Notes under the pieces: model-generated
What the model saw: only the letters and a program-made list of their open reading frames with translations
Database searches by the model: none
Told to the model about the DNA's origin: nothing
Part shown: in pieces, positions 31,912 to 43,208 of the stretch
Layout: each line of letters opens with the position of its first letter
Position numbering within the stretch: the first letter of the stretch is position 1
Made by a program: the position numbers and the translations under genes
Source: Armigeres subalbatus
Taxonomy: Eukaryota; Arthropoda; Insecta; Diptera; Culicidae
Direction of reading: 5' to 3'
DNA length: 64,000 nucleotides
Assembly (NCBI RefSeq): GCF_024139115.2
Contig: NC_085141.1
Coordinates: 395,958,042 to 396,022,041 of the forward strand

Positions 31912-34900
31912 GTGGCACATTCGGCGAAGCTCCCCAACGAGACTGTTCTGCTGTGTACCGCCTTGGTCTTTTTTGAGGATTTCAACGGAGCTTGCGTCGT
32001 TGCTAGGGTTCTCTTGGACAGTTGTTCGCAGTTCAATCTTATGACAGAGGCATTATTCCAACGTCTCAAGTTACCGGCTGTATCGGAGTACACTAGTCTT
32101 GGAGGTGTAGGGCAAACAAACCGTTACAAGATCGGTTGAGACAACAGTCTCGTCAAGAATTTCCGCATTCGGGAAACGGATGAAGTTTCATGTGTTGAAG
32201 ACCATATCAAGCGACCAACCAGGACAACCAATTTCAACGGTGGATTGGGAAAACCTTGGCCGATCCAACATTCAGTATTCCAGGACCGGTAGACGCGCCC
32301 CTGGGCGCTGGACCATTCTTTGAGCTTCTGCGATATGGCAGAATATCTCTCGGTGAAAACTTACCTCTCCTTCAAAGCACTGCACTGTTCCCGGCTGGAT
32401 TGTCTCTGGTGAGTGCTCGAAAAGAACTTCACCACCAAGTCAAAACTGTTTGCTGACACAAAGCCAAAAACTAGAACAGTTAGTGGCACGTTTTTGGGAC
32501 TTGGAACAATGTTCATTGTCCACATGCTGGTCGCCAACGGAGAAGGAGTGCGAGCGACACTTTGTTTCCAGCTTTTCTCGCACTGAAAATGGCCGCTATG
32601 AAGTACGCCTTCCTATCAAGCAAGAGTTGCTTCCTCGTCTTGGAAATAACAAACACAACGCCCGCCGCCGTTTTCTTGCTCTTGAACGCAAACTAGACGC
32701 CAATCCACCGCTGCGAATTCAATACGAAGCCTTTATTAATGAATACCAACGATTAGGGCATATGCGAGAAATCTCAGCCACAGAGCTAGCAGCAGAAGAC
32801 GACAGTGTTCCACAATTTTTCCTCCCACATCACGCCATTCTACGCCCTGATAGCACGACCACGAAGCTCCGCATTGTCTTCGACGCATCCTGCAAGAGTG
32901 GTTCTGGCTTATCGTTAAACGACATTCTAATGACAGGTCCGACTATTCAGAATACTCTGAACGACATCGTTCTTCGCTTTCGGATGCCAGCTTTTGTTCT
33001 CATGGGTGATCTCTGCAAAATGTACCGTCAAATTCTTCATCATCGTCTCGATCAACGGCTGCTGCGAATTTACTGGCGGCAAAACACTTCGGAAACGCTA
33101 AAAATTTTCCAGCTCCTCACCGTAACCTACGGTACAAGCTCTGCTCCATTCCTCGCTACACGAGTGCTGAAGCAGCTCGCGGAGGATAAACAGGAACGAT
33201 ACCCACTAGCGGCGACAGTAATTCGCAAAGATATGTACATGGATGATCTGCTTACCGGATGCAATTATGTAGTGAAACTAAAGCAACTCCGCTCTCACCT
33301 TCCCGGAATTTTTGAAAAGCTGGGAAGCAACTTCTGAAGATATGCTCGAATCATCAAGAAATTCTTAACGAAATTCTCAAAGAGTGCCGAGAGACAAAAT
33401 TGCTCATTGAGTTCGATTACGATGCTCATGGGAAGGCCCTTTTGGTCTTCTGTAGGAGCCGGCAACTGATTCAATTATCTATAAGATGCCAAAGTTCACA
33501 ATGTGTGAGCAGTATACGAAAAGGATCATACTGTCCCAAATAACTAGTTGCTTTGTCCACTAGGGATTCTTGATCCAGCTGTCGTGAAGGCTAAAATCTT
33601 GCTACAAACACTGTGGAAGCTCGACTACGACTGGGATCACCCGCTACCGAAAGCATTCGTCAATGAATGGGAAGATTACCAACTTCACTTCAACCGTTTG
33701 AAAACTTTTCGCTTCCCTAGACACGTGCAGTCTCTGCGGCGTCCGGCCATGGTACAAATTCATGGGTTTAGCGATGCGTCGGAGCACGCATATGGAGCGT
33801 GTTTGTACCTTCGATCTATCACTCCTGACGGGTTTGTCACTATTCGTCTCCTAGCAGCTAAGTCGCGAGTAGCTCCGTTGAACAACAAATCTATTGTACG
33901 CTTGGAACTCTGCGCAGCATTGCTCATAGCTCGATTGCTCCTGTCCGTCTGTACCAGTATCAACGTCACGGAAAATATTCACTTGTGGACCGATTCAACG
34001 ATTGTACTTCATTGGTTGTCTGCAAATCCGTCCACGTGGCAAACCTTTGTGGCCAACCGGGTCGCAGAGATCCAAGAACTTACAACCAACTGCACTTGGA
34101 ACCACGTTCCAGGAGACCAAAACCCCGCGGATATGATCTCACGTGGCGTGAATGTTGACCAGCTACTAGACGAGTCGTTATGGTGGAATGGACCGGCATG
34201 GCTCGGAACATGCAGTGCGGCATGGCCGCAACCTCCTGAAGAATTCGGTCGATGGAAGGAGAAAGATTTGGAAACAAGAAAATGCATAGCACTTCCGATA
34301 ACACATTCTGAAGTTGTCGACCTTATCACTCGATTCTCATCGTTCACAATTCTTCTGCGAATCGGTACTCTGTGCAGACGTTTCGCTAACAATTGTCGTA
34401 GGATGGCAAACAACCGTCGGCATGGTCCGATATCTGTTGAAGAGCTCAATACAACACTGTATGGAATACTGCGATTAGTACAAGCCGAATACTTCGGATC
34501 GGAGCTCAGTGCACTTCAAGGGGGAAGGCCAATCCCACCTCGATCTAAACTCCGATACCTCTGTCCAGCTTTTCAAGACGGTCTAATTCGCGTTGGTGGC
34601 CGGCTCGAGCACGCTGCCGTCGTCAATGATACCAGAAAACCTTTCGTACTCCCGAGAAAGCACCCCCTCACGTGGCTGATCGCCACCTCGATCCATCGTC
34701 AACAGCTACACTGTGGTCCGCAGTTGTTGCTGTCCATTATTCGCCAACAGTTCTGGCCATTAGGCGGCCGAGACCTTACACGCGAAGTAGTACACAAGTG
34801 CGTTATCTGCGTGAAGACGCGTCCTCGAAATCTCGTACAGCTAATGGGGTCGCTGCCAGCGGTTCGCGTGACTCAATCATACACCTTTGAAAATGTTGGC

Positions 34901-35931
34901 ATCGACTTCGCTGGACCGTTCTATCTGCAGCGACCAAGTCCCCGCTCTTCACCTAAGAAAAGCTATGTGGCCGTTTTTGTATGCATGGCCACAAAGGCAT
35001 CACATCTCGAGCTTGTCTGCGAGCTCACGACAGCAGCATTCATTGCAAGCCTTCGACGCTTCATAGCGAGGCGCGGTCGTCCACAACACATCTATTGTGA
35101 TAACACCACGAATTTTGTGGGTGCCGGACGAGAAATACGCAACCTATTTCGCTCTCAGCAGCATCAGTGTCCAACGAGACTTCCTCCCAGTCGATACAAT
35201 TCCACTTTATACCGGCCAAATCTCCCAACTTTGGTGGTCTGTGGGAGGCTTGCGTAAAGTCAATGAAGCATCATCTTCGTCGAGTCATCGGAAGCGCAAA
35301 CTTGCCACGTGACGCTTTTTGTACCGTTCTCGCTCAGGTGGAAGCATGCCTGAATTCACGGACCATCACTCCACTGTCCAGTGACCCAAACGACTTGCAA
35401 GCCCTAACGCCTGGGCATTTCCTAATCGGGCGGGCCTTGAATGACCTCCCAAATCCCAACTACACTGTTATTCCCGAAAATCGACTTCGTCTTTGGGAAC
35501 GTGTTCAACGCCACACTCAACAATTCTGGAAAAGGTGGCACCAAGAGTATCTCACAACCCTTCAGCAACGATACAAGTGGTCGACTGTTAACCGCAATCT
35601 AATTGTCGGGGTATGGTCATGATCCAGGAAGAATCCCTCCCAGTCCTTAAAAGGTCTGGGACGATTGGTCGATATTCATCCGGGCGCAGATGGGATGGTG
35701 CGTGTAGCCACGGTAAAGTTTCCATCCGGAACTGTCATAAAGCGCTCCATTTCCAGGCTGTGTATCCTACGAGTCGATATAGATCTAGCGATTCTTCAAG
35801 GTTCACGTCGAAGTCCCAGTGCTGGTACCTTGACACATTCCACAGGATCAGCTGGTGATCCTGGTTACCTTAGTGCCTCTGCTGGTGCAGCTGGCCCAAC
35901 CCTTGAAGACGTCTCAAGTGAAGATGATTAA
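31912..35931 (+). pseudogene. BEL/Pao pol, broken
   Basis: Protease: VARVLLDSCSQFNLMT (31995-32050), with the catalytic Asp in LDSC. Reverse transcriptase: 32450-33337, with LRIVFDASCKSGSGLSLND, GDLCKMYRQI and the active site YMDDLLTG (33237-33260). Then frameshifts and a gap at 33338-33547. RNase H: HGFSDASEHAYGACLYL, RLELCAALLIARLL, LWTDSTIVLHWL, NPADMISRG. Integrase: zinc-binding H..H..C..C (HRQQLHCG; HKCVICVKTRP) and core VGIDFAGPF with YCDNTTNFVGAG. A frameshift at about 35190 is followed by KSPNFGGLWEACVKSMKHHL, whose conserved Glu completes the catalytic triad, and LTPGHFLIGR. After another frameshift at about 35620 the C-terminal GADGMVRVATVKFPSGTVIK domain runs to 35931. The enzyme set is complete, but at least four frameshifts or stops make it inactive. 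Confidence 0.9.
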
Positions 35932-35943
35932 GTGTTGAAATGT

Positions 35944-35961
35944 AGTTCAAGGTGGCCGGTG
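35944..35961 (+). other. Putative polypurine tract of BEL/Pao element
   Basis: AGTTCAAGGTGGCCGGTG directly precedes the 3' LTR, where plus-strand priming takes place. It is only moderately purine-rich. Confidence 0.3.
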
Positions 35962-36377
35962 TGTTAAATAGATAGCTAGGTTTATATTAAACATATTAAA
36001 TCAAATTCATGCTACCGAAATCCTACTTCTAGTTAACTATCTTTTCTGATTTACTGCTGTGTGAATATGCTAACTGACCACGGTCAGTCTAAAACAAAAG
36101 CTCTCTCCGAATCTTTAAAAACACACACAGAGAAGCATTAGAACCGACAATCGGTGTACTGTAGCGCAGATTAGAGAAGCAGTTGATATCCACCCGGTCA
36201 CCGATCTGGACCTTGTCGTCGCTATCGGTCGAATACATTTGTTTGGTTTTTTGTTAATCAACAGTTTTGTTTTATTCGGTGGAAGAAAGTGCCTTCTTCT
36301 CGTTTTGCCCGCAATATTGTCGTCTCGGCGGAGTCGCGATTATCCGCGAGTGTCCGTTTATGTGATACAAGTGTCGT
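35962..36377 (+). repeat. BEL/Pao 3' LTR
   Basis: Same 416 bp length as the 5' LTR with roughly 30 substitutions and no obvious indel. Confidence 0.85.
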
Positions 36378-36480
36378 GGGAAGAGGGAAGCTAAGCGGAT
36401 CGTACTAGTCATCAACACGTCGAAGACGAAGTACATGATAGGAAGAGGTTCAAGAGAAGACAATGTGAGCGACCCACCTC
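36378..36480 (+). pseudogene. RTE continuation after the BEL insertion
   Basis: GKREAKRIVLVINTSKTKYM is the segment that follows FADD in RTE proteins. It shows that the RTE of 27957-29485 was split by the BEL/Pao element. Homology fades after about 36480. Confidence 0.75.
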
Positions 36481-37320
36481 GATTATACGAGTATACGAAA
36501 TACGATTATAAATGTCTCCTGCTGGAATTTTCAAAGAGAAAACGACTGAAGTAACTTCTGGAGAAGTTTCCTGAGACAATTTCCGGGAAAGCTTGTTACC
36601 TCCCCCTTTGTTACGACGGGGGGAGGCATGAGACTAGAAGACAATAAGATACGATAACTAAGATCGGATGCTGCTAGTATTGGTCCCACGACCTTAATAC
36701 TTGATCTGCAGCTGGAATCAGGTTCAAAAGAAGACGGAACCACCACGCAGAGCGAGTCAATTTCCCAAACCAAACGAAAAGTTCTACTAATGTTCTAGTA
36801 TGTTAGGATGGTTTGATAGTATAGCAAGCGCCTTCCATCCTAGACGTCAGTAGCTTAATTCTAGCTAAATTCAAAATAGAATTTTTGGCGGATATGAAGA
36901 CGCACGTCTAGTAGCCAGACGACCAGCGGGCCAAGGCGAAGCGCCCACCCAGGATCCACAGGGGTGGATCCGAAGGAGTTCCCGATGACATTCCAATGGT
37001 GAGTAAGCGGGTGGCATCACCCGCTGCCAATATCGGAATGCCTCATCGGAGGTAGCTGCGAGCATCTGCTCTGATGACGAGTAGTGGGTGAACGTCAACA
37101 ATATGGATATTATTGATGCAACGGCCAGTGTACGATGGGCCACGCCGGGAAATTAAGAGGAACAAATTATTTTCAAGTCGAAGGTGATATTTTAGGAACA
37201 AAGTGTCTTCAGCAAAGTCAAAGGTTATTATTTAGGCTTTATTTTGAAGTTTGGTAATTTCAAAATCTAGACTGAAGACTGAGAAAGCCAAATTAATTTA
37301 GTTAGTTAGTTAGTTTTTAC
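36481..37320. other. Unassigned repeat-like sequence with GC-rich block
   Basis: 36880-37150 is GC-richer, with the palindrome GGATCCACAGGGGTGGATCC (36954-36973) and inverted GCGGGTGGCATCACCCGC (37008-37025). It ends near a (TTAG)n tract at 37299-37316, which may be the tail of an unrecognised retroposon. No coding frame is supported. Confidence 0.35.
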
Positions 37321-38130
37321 ATCAACTCGCTTTGAAAGACTTTTTTCTTTTTTTATTCAATTTTAATAGATAAATGATCGAAACGTTTAATGATCAAATT
37401 CACCCTAAAATGAGAAATCAAAAACTCGGCAAAAAAGATTTTTAAAACAAGTTTAAAATTGATCAAGAATGCGTTCCAGTTATAGCAGCGCTCGTTTTAA
37501 AAAAAATCTAAAAATTAAAAGCCATTATTTCACTTACGGGGGAAGTATTTACAAAACAATTTGTAAAATGTTCAATGTTCCCCCGGATCTAAATGGGTGA
37601 TTGGGTTTCAATCTTTCTTTTATTTAGATCCAAATCGGGTCAATAACAAAAAAAGAAGAGGTTCAAACGAACCAGTTTGTAAATTACCATTAAATTTACT
37701 AAGCCTTACAATCTACCTTTCCGCGTTCAACGTACACATATGTATTTCAAAGTTGGAACGTCATAAATCACATTACAAGCTAGATAAATCTTATTTCAGA
37801 GCACCACAGTCATTATTTCGAGGTAATAAAAATGTGTTTTAATTACCGCACACGGAGCCCGCCAGTGTTGCTGTTTGTACACAAAACGTAACCCTTTCCC
37901 TTCTGTTCATCTTTACCCACACGTGACAATTTTCAAAAGGACGAGGGCCTTACTGCTCATCGCATCGAAATGATCCTGTAACACCATTTTAGACATCGGC
38001 GAAAATTCAACCACACTATATGAGAAGATAATCACCTTCTTAATAAATATCTCGTATATATGCAAGAAAATGGCTTTCCGAGGTTAATAATTTAATGAGT
38101 GTTCGGCAAAAGGTTTCGCCTGAGTCGGCA
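37321..38130. other. No supported feature
   Basis: AT-rich. Open frames (for example 37597-37842) have no recognisable motif. Confidence 0.35.
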
Positions 38131-38133
38131 TCA

Positions 38134-38373
38134 TTAATATAAATTATTCTCCTGGTGAGAATGCTCCATGGGCTTTTTCCGCTGCGTTGGTAGACTTAAA
38201 GACCGGGCTGTGTAATGTTGCCATACCGCCATGGCCCATATGCAAATGACAGCGAGAAGAGTAACTAAATGTAGTATCATTTCTCTGTTTTTCCGTCCGG
38301 GGCATACCTTTGGGCTGTTTTCACAGCTCATTTGCACGCCGTGATTCCGATTCTGAATCACTAGGTGCTCCAA
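38134..38373 (-). CDS. Possible small single-pass membrane protein
   Basis: 79-codon frame. Its middle, EMILHLVTLLAVICIWAMAV, is a plausible transmembrane helix flanked by a basic cysteine-containing N-terminal side (SCENSPKVCPGRKNRE) and a polar tail. Two in-frame Met codons could start it (38373 or 38331). I recognise no family, see no TATA box upstream, and cannot exclude chance or an exon of a larger gene. Confidence 0.25.
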   Translation of the reverse strand: MEHLVIQNRNHGVQMSCENSPKVCPGRKNREMILHLVTLLAVICIWAMAVWQHYTARSLSLPTQRKKPMEHSHQENNLY

Positions 38374-38795
38374 AAACTCCCATTACCCACATACATATCC
38401 ACAACCTTTACAGTATCAACCAGTCAACGTACCATCGCTAGAAGAAGGGCACAGCTCAGTGGCACCACCCACGTAATCATTCGGCAGGCTAGTCTCGTAC
38501 TTTAATTACAATCACGTAGCATCGTCATCGCCGCCAACGAGAATCCGAGGATCCGGATAGTATGACGTAGGTAGTCGAGAAGAAGGGCCGAGGTGAAGCC
38601 AAACGCTTGAGTGAGAAAAATGAAGACCCGTCTTTCGAGCTATGTGAGATTGGCAGGCGGTGGGAGCAAATTGCAAAGAAATTTCCCACCGGATTAACCC
38701 CCTCGATGTGTACCTCAAGCCGCTGGTACGCTGCTTATAACGAGGGGCATTATGATGGTAAAATAGGGCAATTTTTAGCTATTTTTGTTTAAAAT
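38374..38795. other. Unassigned sequence upstream of the 96-bp array
   Basis: Moderately GC-rich with short overlapping frames on both strands (38512-38718 minus, 38607-38792 plus). The plus frame has LCEIGRRWEQIAKKFPTGLT, reminiscent of a MADF/Myb-like or SANT-type helical stretch, but too short to call. Confidence 0.3.
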
Positions 38796-38813
38796 TTATA
38801 AACAAAATCGACG
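38796..38813 (+). repeat. Target-site duplication, left copy (18 bp)
   Basis: TTATAAACAAAATCGACG, repeated exactly at 42797-42814. The pair brackets the whole 96-bp array plus its 3' body. Confidence 0.9.
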
Positions 38814-41800
38814 GAGTTCAGTGCGAGATTTCTCTTGTTTCGGACAGCAGAACGATGGCGCGATCGGACGAAATATTGTGTTCTGCTTTGCGCGGCCGGT
38901 AATAAAAATCAGTTCAGTGCGAGATTTCTCTTGTTTCGGACAGCAGAACGATGGCGCGATCGGACGAAATATTGTGTTCTGCATTGCGCGGCCGGTAATA
39001 AAAATCAGTTCAGTGCGAGATTTCTCTTGTTTCGGACAGCAGAACGATGGCATGATCGGACGAAATATTGTGTTCTGCTTTGCGCGGCCGGTAATAAAAA
39101 TCAGTTCAGTGCGAGATTTCTCTTGTTTCGGACAGCAGAACGATGGCACGATCGGACGAAATATTGTGTTCTGCATTGCGCGGCCGGTAATAAAAATCAG
39201 TTCAGTGCGAGATTTCTCTCGTTCCGTACAGCAGAACGATGGCGCGATCGGACGAAGACGAAATAGTGTGTTCTGCTTTGCGCTGCCGGTAGTAAAAATC
39301 AGTTCAGGTCGAGATTTCTCTTGTTTCGGACAGCAGAACGATGGCGCGATCGGACGAAATATTGTGTTCTGCTTTGCGCGGCCGGTAATAAAAATCAGTT
39401 CAGTGCGAGATTTCTCTTGTTTCCGGACAGCAGAACGATGGCGCGATCGGACGAAATATTGTGTTCTGCTTTGCGCGGCCGGTAATAAAAATCAGTTCAG
39501 TGCGAGATTTCTCTTGTTTCCGGACAGCAGAACGATGGCATGATCGGACGAAATATTGTGTTCTGCTTTGCGCGGCCGGCAATAAAAATCAGTTCAGTGC
39601 GAGATTTCTCTTGTTTCGGACAGCAGAACGATGGCATGATCGGACGAAATATTGTGTTCTGCTTTGCGCGGCCGGTAGTAAAAATCAGTTCAGTGCGAGA
39701 TTTCTCTTGTTTCGGACAGCAGAACGATGGCGCGATCGGACGAAATATTGTGTTCTGCTTTGCGCGGCCGGTAATAAAAATCAGTTCAGTGCGAGATTTC
39801 TCTTGTTTCGGACAGCAGAACGATGGCATGATCGGACGAAATATTGTGTTCTGCTTTGCGCGGCCGGTAATAAAAATCAGTTCAGTGCGAGATTTCTCTT
39901 GTTTCGGACAGCAAAACGATGGCGCGATCGGACGAAATATTGTGTTCTGCATTGCGCGGCCGGTAATAAAAATCAGTTCAGTGCGAGATTTCTCTTGTTT
40001 CGGACAGCAGAACGATGGCGCGATCGGACGAAATATTGTGTTCTGCTTTGCGCGGCCGGTAATAAAAATCAGTTCAGTGCGAGATTTCTCTTGTTTCGGA
40101 CAGCAGAACGATGGCGCGATCGGACGAAATATTGTGTTCTGCTTTGCGCGGCCGGTAATAAAAATCAGTTCAGTGCGAGATTTCTCTTGTTTCGGACAGC
40201 AGAACGATGGCGCGATCGGACGAAATATTGTGTTCTGCTTTGCGCGGCCGGTAATAAAAATCAGTTCAGTGCGAGATTTCTCTTGTTTCGGACAGCAGAA
40301 CGATGGCATGATCGGACGAAATATTGTGTTCTGCTTTGCGCGGCCGGTAATAAAAATCAGTTCAGTGCGAGATTTCTCTTGTTTCGGACAGCAGAACGAT
40401 GGCATGATCGGACGAAATATTGTGTTCTGCTTTGCGCGGCCGGTAATAAAAATCAGTTCAGTGCGAGATTTCTCTTGTTTCGGACAGCAGAACGATGGCG
40501 CGATCGGCCGAAATATTGTGTTCTGCTTTGCGCGGCCGGTAGTAAAAATCAGTTCAGTGCGAGATTTCTCTTGTTTCGGACAGCAGAACGATGGCGCGAT
40601 CGGACGAAATATTGTGTTCTGCTTTGCGCGGCCGGTAATAAAAATCAGTTCAGTGCGAGATTTCTCTTGTTTCGGACAGCAGAACGATGGCATGATCGGA
40701 CGAAATATTGTGTTCTGCTTTGCGCGGCCGGTAATAAAAATCAGTTCAGTGCGAGATTTCTCTTGTTTCGGACAGCAAAACGATGGCGCGATCGGACGAA
40801 ATATTGTGTTCTGCATTGCGCGGCCGGTAATAAAAATCAGTTCAGTGCGAGATTTCTCTTGTTTCGGACAGCAGAACGATGGCGCGATCGGACGAAATAT
40901 TGTGTTCTGCTTTGCGCGGCCGGTAATCAAAATCAGTTCAGTGCGTGATTTCTCTTGTTTCGGACAGCAGAACGATGGCGCGATCGGACGAAATATTGTG
41001 TTCTGCTTTGCGCGGCCGGTAATAAAAATCAGTTCAGTGCGAGATTTCTCTTGTTTCGGACAGCAGAACGATGGCGCGATCGGACGAAATATTGTGTTCT
41101 GCATTGCGCGGCCGGTAATAAAAATCAGTTCAGTGCGAGATTTCTCTTGTTTCGGACAGCAGAACGATGGCATGATCGGACGAAATATTGTGTTCTGCTT
41201 TGCGCGGCCGGTAATAAAAATCAGTTCAGTGCGAGATTTCTCTTGTTTCGGACAGCAGAACGATGGCACGATCGGACGAAATATTGTGTTCTGCATTGCG
41301 CGGCCGGTAATAAAAATCAGTTCAGTGCGAGATTTCTCTTGTTTCGAACAGCAGAACGATGGCGCGATCGGACGAAGACGAAATATTGTGTTCTGCTTTG
41401 CGCGGCCGGTAGTAAAAATCAGTTCAGTGCGAGATTTCTCTTGTTTCGGACAGCAGAACGATGGCGCGATCGGACGAAATATTGTGTTCTGCTTTGCGCG
41501 GCCGGTAATAAAAATCAGTTCAGTGCGAGATTTCTCTTGTTTCGGACAGCAGAACGATGGCGCGATCGGACGAAATATTGTGTTCTGCATTGCGCGGCCG
41601 GTAATAAAAATCAGTTCAGTGCGAGATTTCTCTTGTTTCGGACAGCAGAACGATGGCACGATCGGACGAAATATTGTGTTCTGCTTTGCGCGGCCGGTAA
41701 TAAAAATCAGTTCAGTGCGAGATTTCTCTTGTTTCGGACAGCAGAACGATGGCGCGATCGGACGAAATATTGTGTTCTGCTTTGCGCGGCCGGTAATAAA

Positions 41801-42370
41801 AATCAGTTCAGTGCGAGATTTCTCTTGTTTCGGACAGCAGAACGATGGCACGATCGGACGAAATATTGTGTTCTGCTTTGCGTGGCCGGTAATAAAAATC
41901 AGTTCAGTGCGAGATTTCTCTTGTTTCGGACAGCAGAACGATGGCGCGATCGGACGAAATATTGTGTTCTGCATTGCGCGGCCGGTAATAAAAATCAGTT
42001 CAGTGCGAGATTTCTCTTGTTTCGGACAGCAGAACGATGGCATGATCGGACGAAATATTGTGTTCTGCTTTGCGCGGCCGGTAGTAAAAATCAGTTCAGT
42101 GCGAGATTTCTCTTGTTTCGGACAGCAGAACGATGGCGCGATCGGACGAAATATTGTGTTCTGCTTTGCGCGGCCGGTAATAAAAATCAGTTCAGTGCGA
42201 GATTTCTCTTGTTTCGGACAGCAGAACGATGGCACGATCGGACGAAATATTGTGTTCTGCTTTGCGTGGCCGGTAATAAAAATCAGTTCAGTGCGAGATT
42301 TCTCTTGTTTCGGACAGCAGAACGATGGCGCGATCGGACGAAATATTGTGTTCTGCATTGCGCGGCCGGT
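38814..42370 (+). repeat. 96-bp tandem array, about 37 units
   Basis: The unit contains TTCAGTGCGAGATTTCTCTT, GTTTCGGACAGCAGAACGAT, GGCGCGATCGGACGAAATAT and GTGTTCTGCTTTGCGCGGCC. Units start at 38817, 38913 and so on, and the last at 42287. That is 36 periods plus 14 extra bases, accounted for by two units with a 6-bp insertion (GACGAAGACGAA; near 39256 and 41376) and two with one extra C (near 39422 and 39518). Variation is concentrated at GCGCG/GCATG/GCACG, GCTTT/GCATT and GTAATA/GTAGTA. Because 96 is a multiple of three and the unit lacks stops in several frames, very long open frames exist on both strands. I regard them as a by-product. Confidence 0.95.
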
Positions 42371-42796
42371 AGGCCGGTAGTTAGTTTGTACTACTTTTCG
42401 CGCCCGATTCATGGCTAGGTAAAATCACTGTGTATAAAGAATGACACGGTCGTATCGCTTATCAGAGTGAATCCAGATCCAACGATGCCTACCAATTAAC
42501 TGATAATCCTTCCTGTGGTTTTTGTGGAGACGCAGAGGTAAACACGGTCTTCAAATAGCAAAAACCACCTACTAATACTCCTTCCTTCTTCCTAACTGAC
42601 TACAAGGACGTGGCCGGCGCCGTTATTGATCATTTGAATTTTAGAGTCACTGAAACTTGCACACTGAGAATGCTTGAACAATCCCAGTCAATCATTCAGT
42701 TGATTCTTTGTGCAATTTCACTGATTCTGGTCAATCACGGAGTAGCAACCATAGATATGTGTAGTCAGTCAAAGCTAAAGCTAAGCTAAGCTAAAC
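42371..42796 (+). mobile_element. 3' body and hexamer tail of the array-bearing retroposon
   Basis: Starts where the last monomer degenerates (GGCCGGTAGGCCGGTAG) and ends with AAGCTAAAGCTAAGCTAAGC then TAAAC. It matches 55895-56216 in order, and the last ~50 bp match the minus-strand scrap at 6061-6171. No coding frame. Confidence 0.75.
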
Positions 42797-42814
42797 TTAT
42801 AAACAAAATCGACG
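42797..42814 (+). repeat. Target-site duplication, right copy (18 bp)
   Basis: Exact copy of 38796-38813. Confidence 0.9.
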
Positions 42815-43208
42815 ATTCATGGATATTTATAACGCTTATTTATAACAAATTGTGCATTATATGAAATAGTACGAAACAGTTCAAAATTTATTTTAGGCAT
42901 CAACCTGAATATTCCCAGCTAACATAATAATTGGGGAAAATTAGAGTTAACTCTGTGTCCAGTTGACTAGTCAAGTCAATTACAACGTGGTGGAATTTAA
43001 TAAAATATTACTAAACTCGTCTTATGACAGATTAAGACATTAGGCCCCCAGATTAAGCCTAATCATTTTTCTCAAAAATGTACGAAACTGGAGACCGAAG
43101 TAATCCGCGCTCGAGACCGGATGGAAATTTTTTTAGCTTGTCATTTGTTCGTGTTTCCAAAATGAAAAAAAAATGAGTTTGTTGTTCGAGAAAATGTTTT
43201 GTGTAATG
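42815..43208. other. No supported feature
   Basis: AT-rich continuation of the sequence interrupted at 38813. Confidence 0.35.

Larger units (their letters stand above)
29486..36377 (+). mobile_element. BEL/Pao LTR retrotransposon, complete but mutated
   Basis: Two 416-bp LTRs enclose gag and a pol in BEL/Pao order: protease, reverse transcriptase, RNase H, integrase. The element sits inside the RTE whose coding sequence breaks off at 29485 and resumes at 36378 with about 60 bp missing. I could not identify a clean 5-bp target duplication, perhaps because of that deletion. By eye the LTRs differ at about 30 of 416 positions, so insertion is not recent. Confidence 0.9.
38814..42796 (+). mobile_element. 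Retroposon with a 5' array of 96-bp monomers
   Basis: A 3,983-bp block between exact 18-bp direct repeats. From 5' to 3' it has about 37 monomers of 96 bp (38814-42370), a ~425-bp body (42371-42763) and a tail of AGCTAA hexamers (about 42764-42796). The body is colinear with the retroposon at 55895-56216 (GCAGAGGT, CTGACTACAAGGACGTGGCC / CTGACTGTAAGGACTTGGCC, CAATCACGGAGTAGCAACCA). Long target duplication plus simple-sequence tail mean LINE-machinery insertion of one RNA that included the array. The inserted copy begins at (G)AGTTCAGTGCGAG, next to an initiator-like TCAGTGCG present in every monomer, suggesting that the monomers act as stacked promoters, as mouse L1 5' monomers do. No ORF of a LINE is present between array and tail. 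Confidence 0.75.

Noticed and set aside
38814..42370. CRISPR-like array
   Set aside because: Units are contiguous with no unique spacers, and the genome is eukaryotic.
38785..42418. Very long open frames (up to 971 codons) on both strands as real proteins
   Set aside because: They follow from a 96-bp, stop-free unit. They are open in several phases and both strands at once, are disrupted by +1 units, and match no domain.
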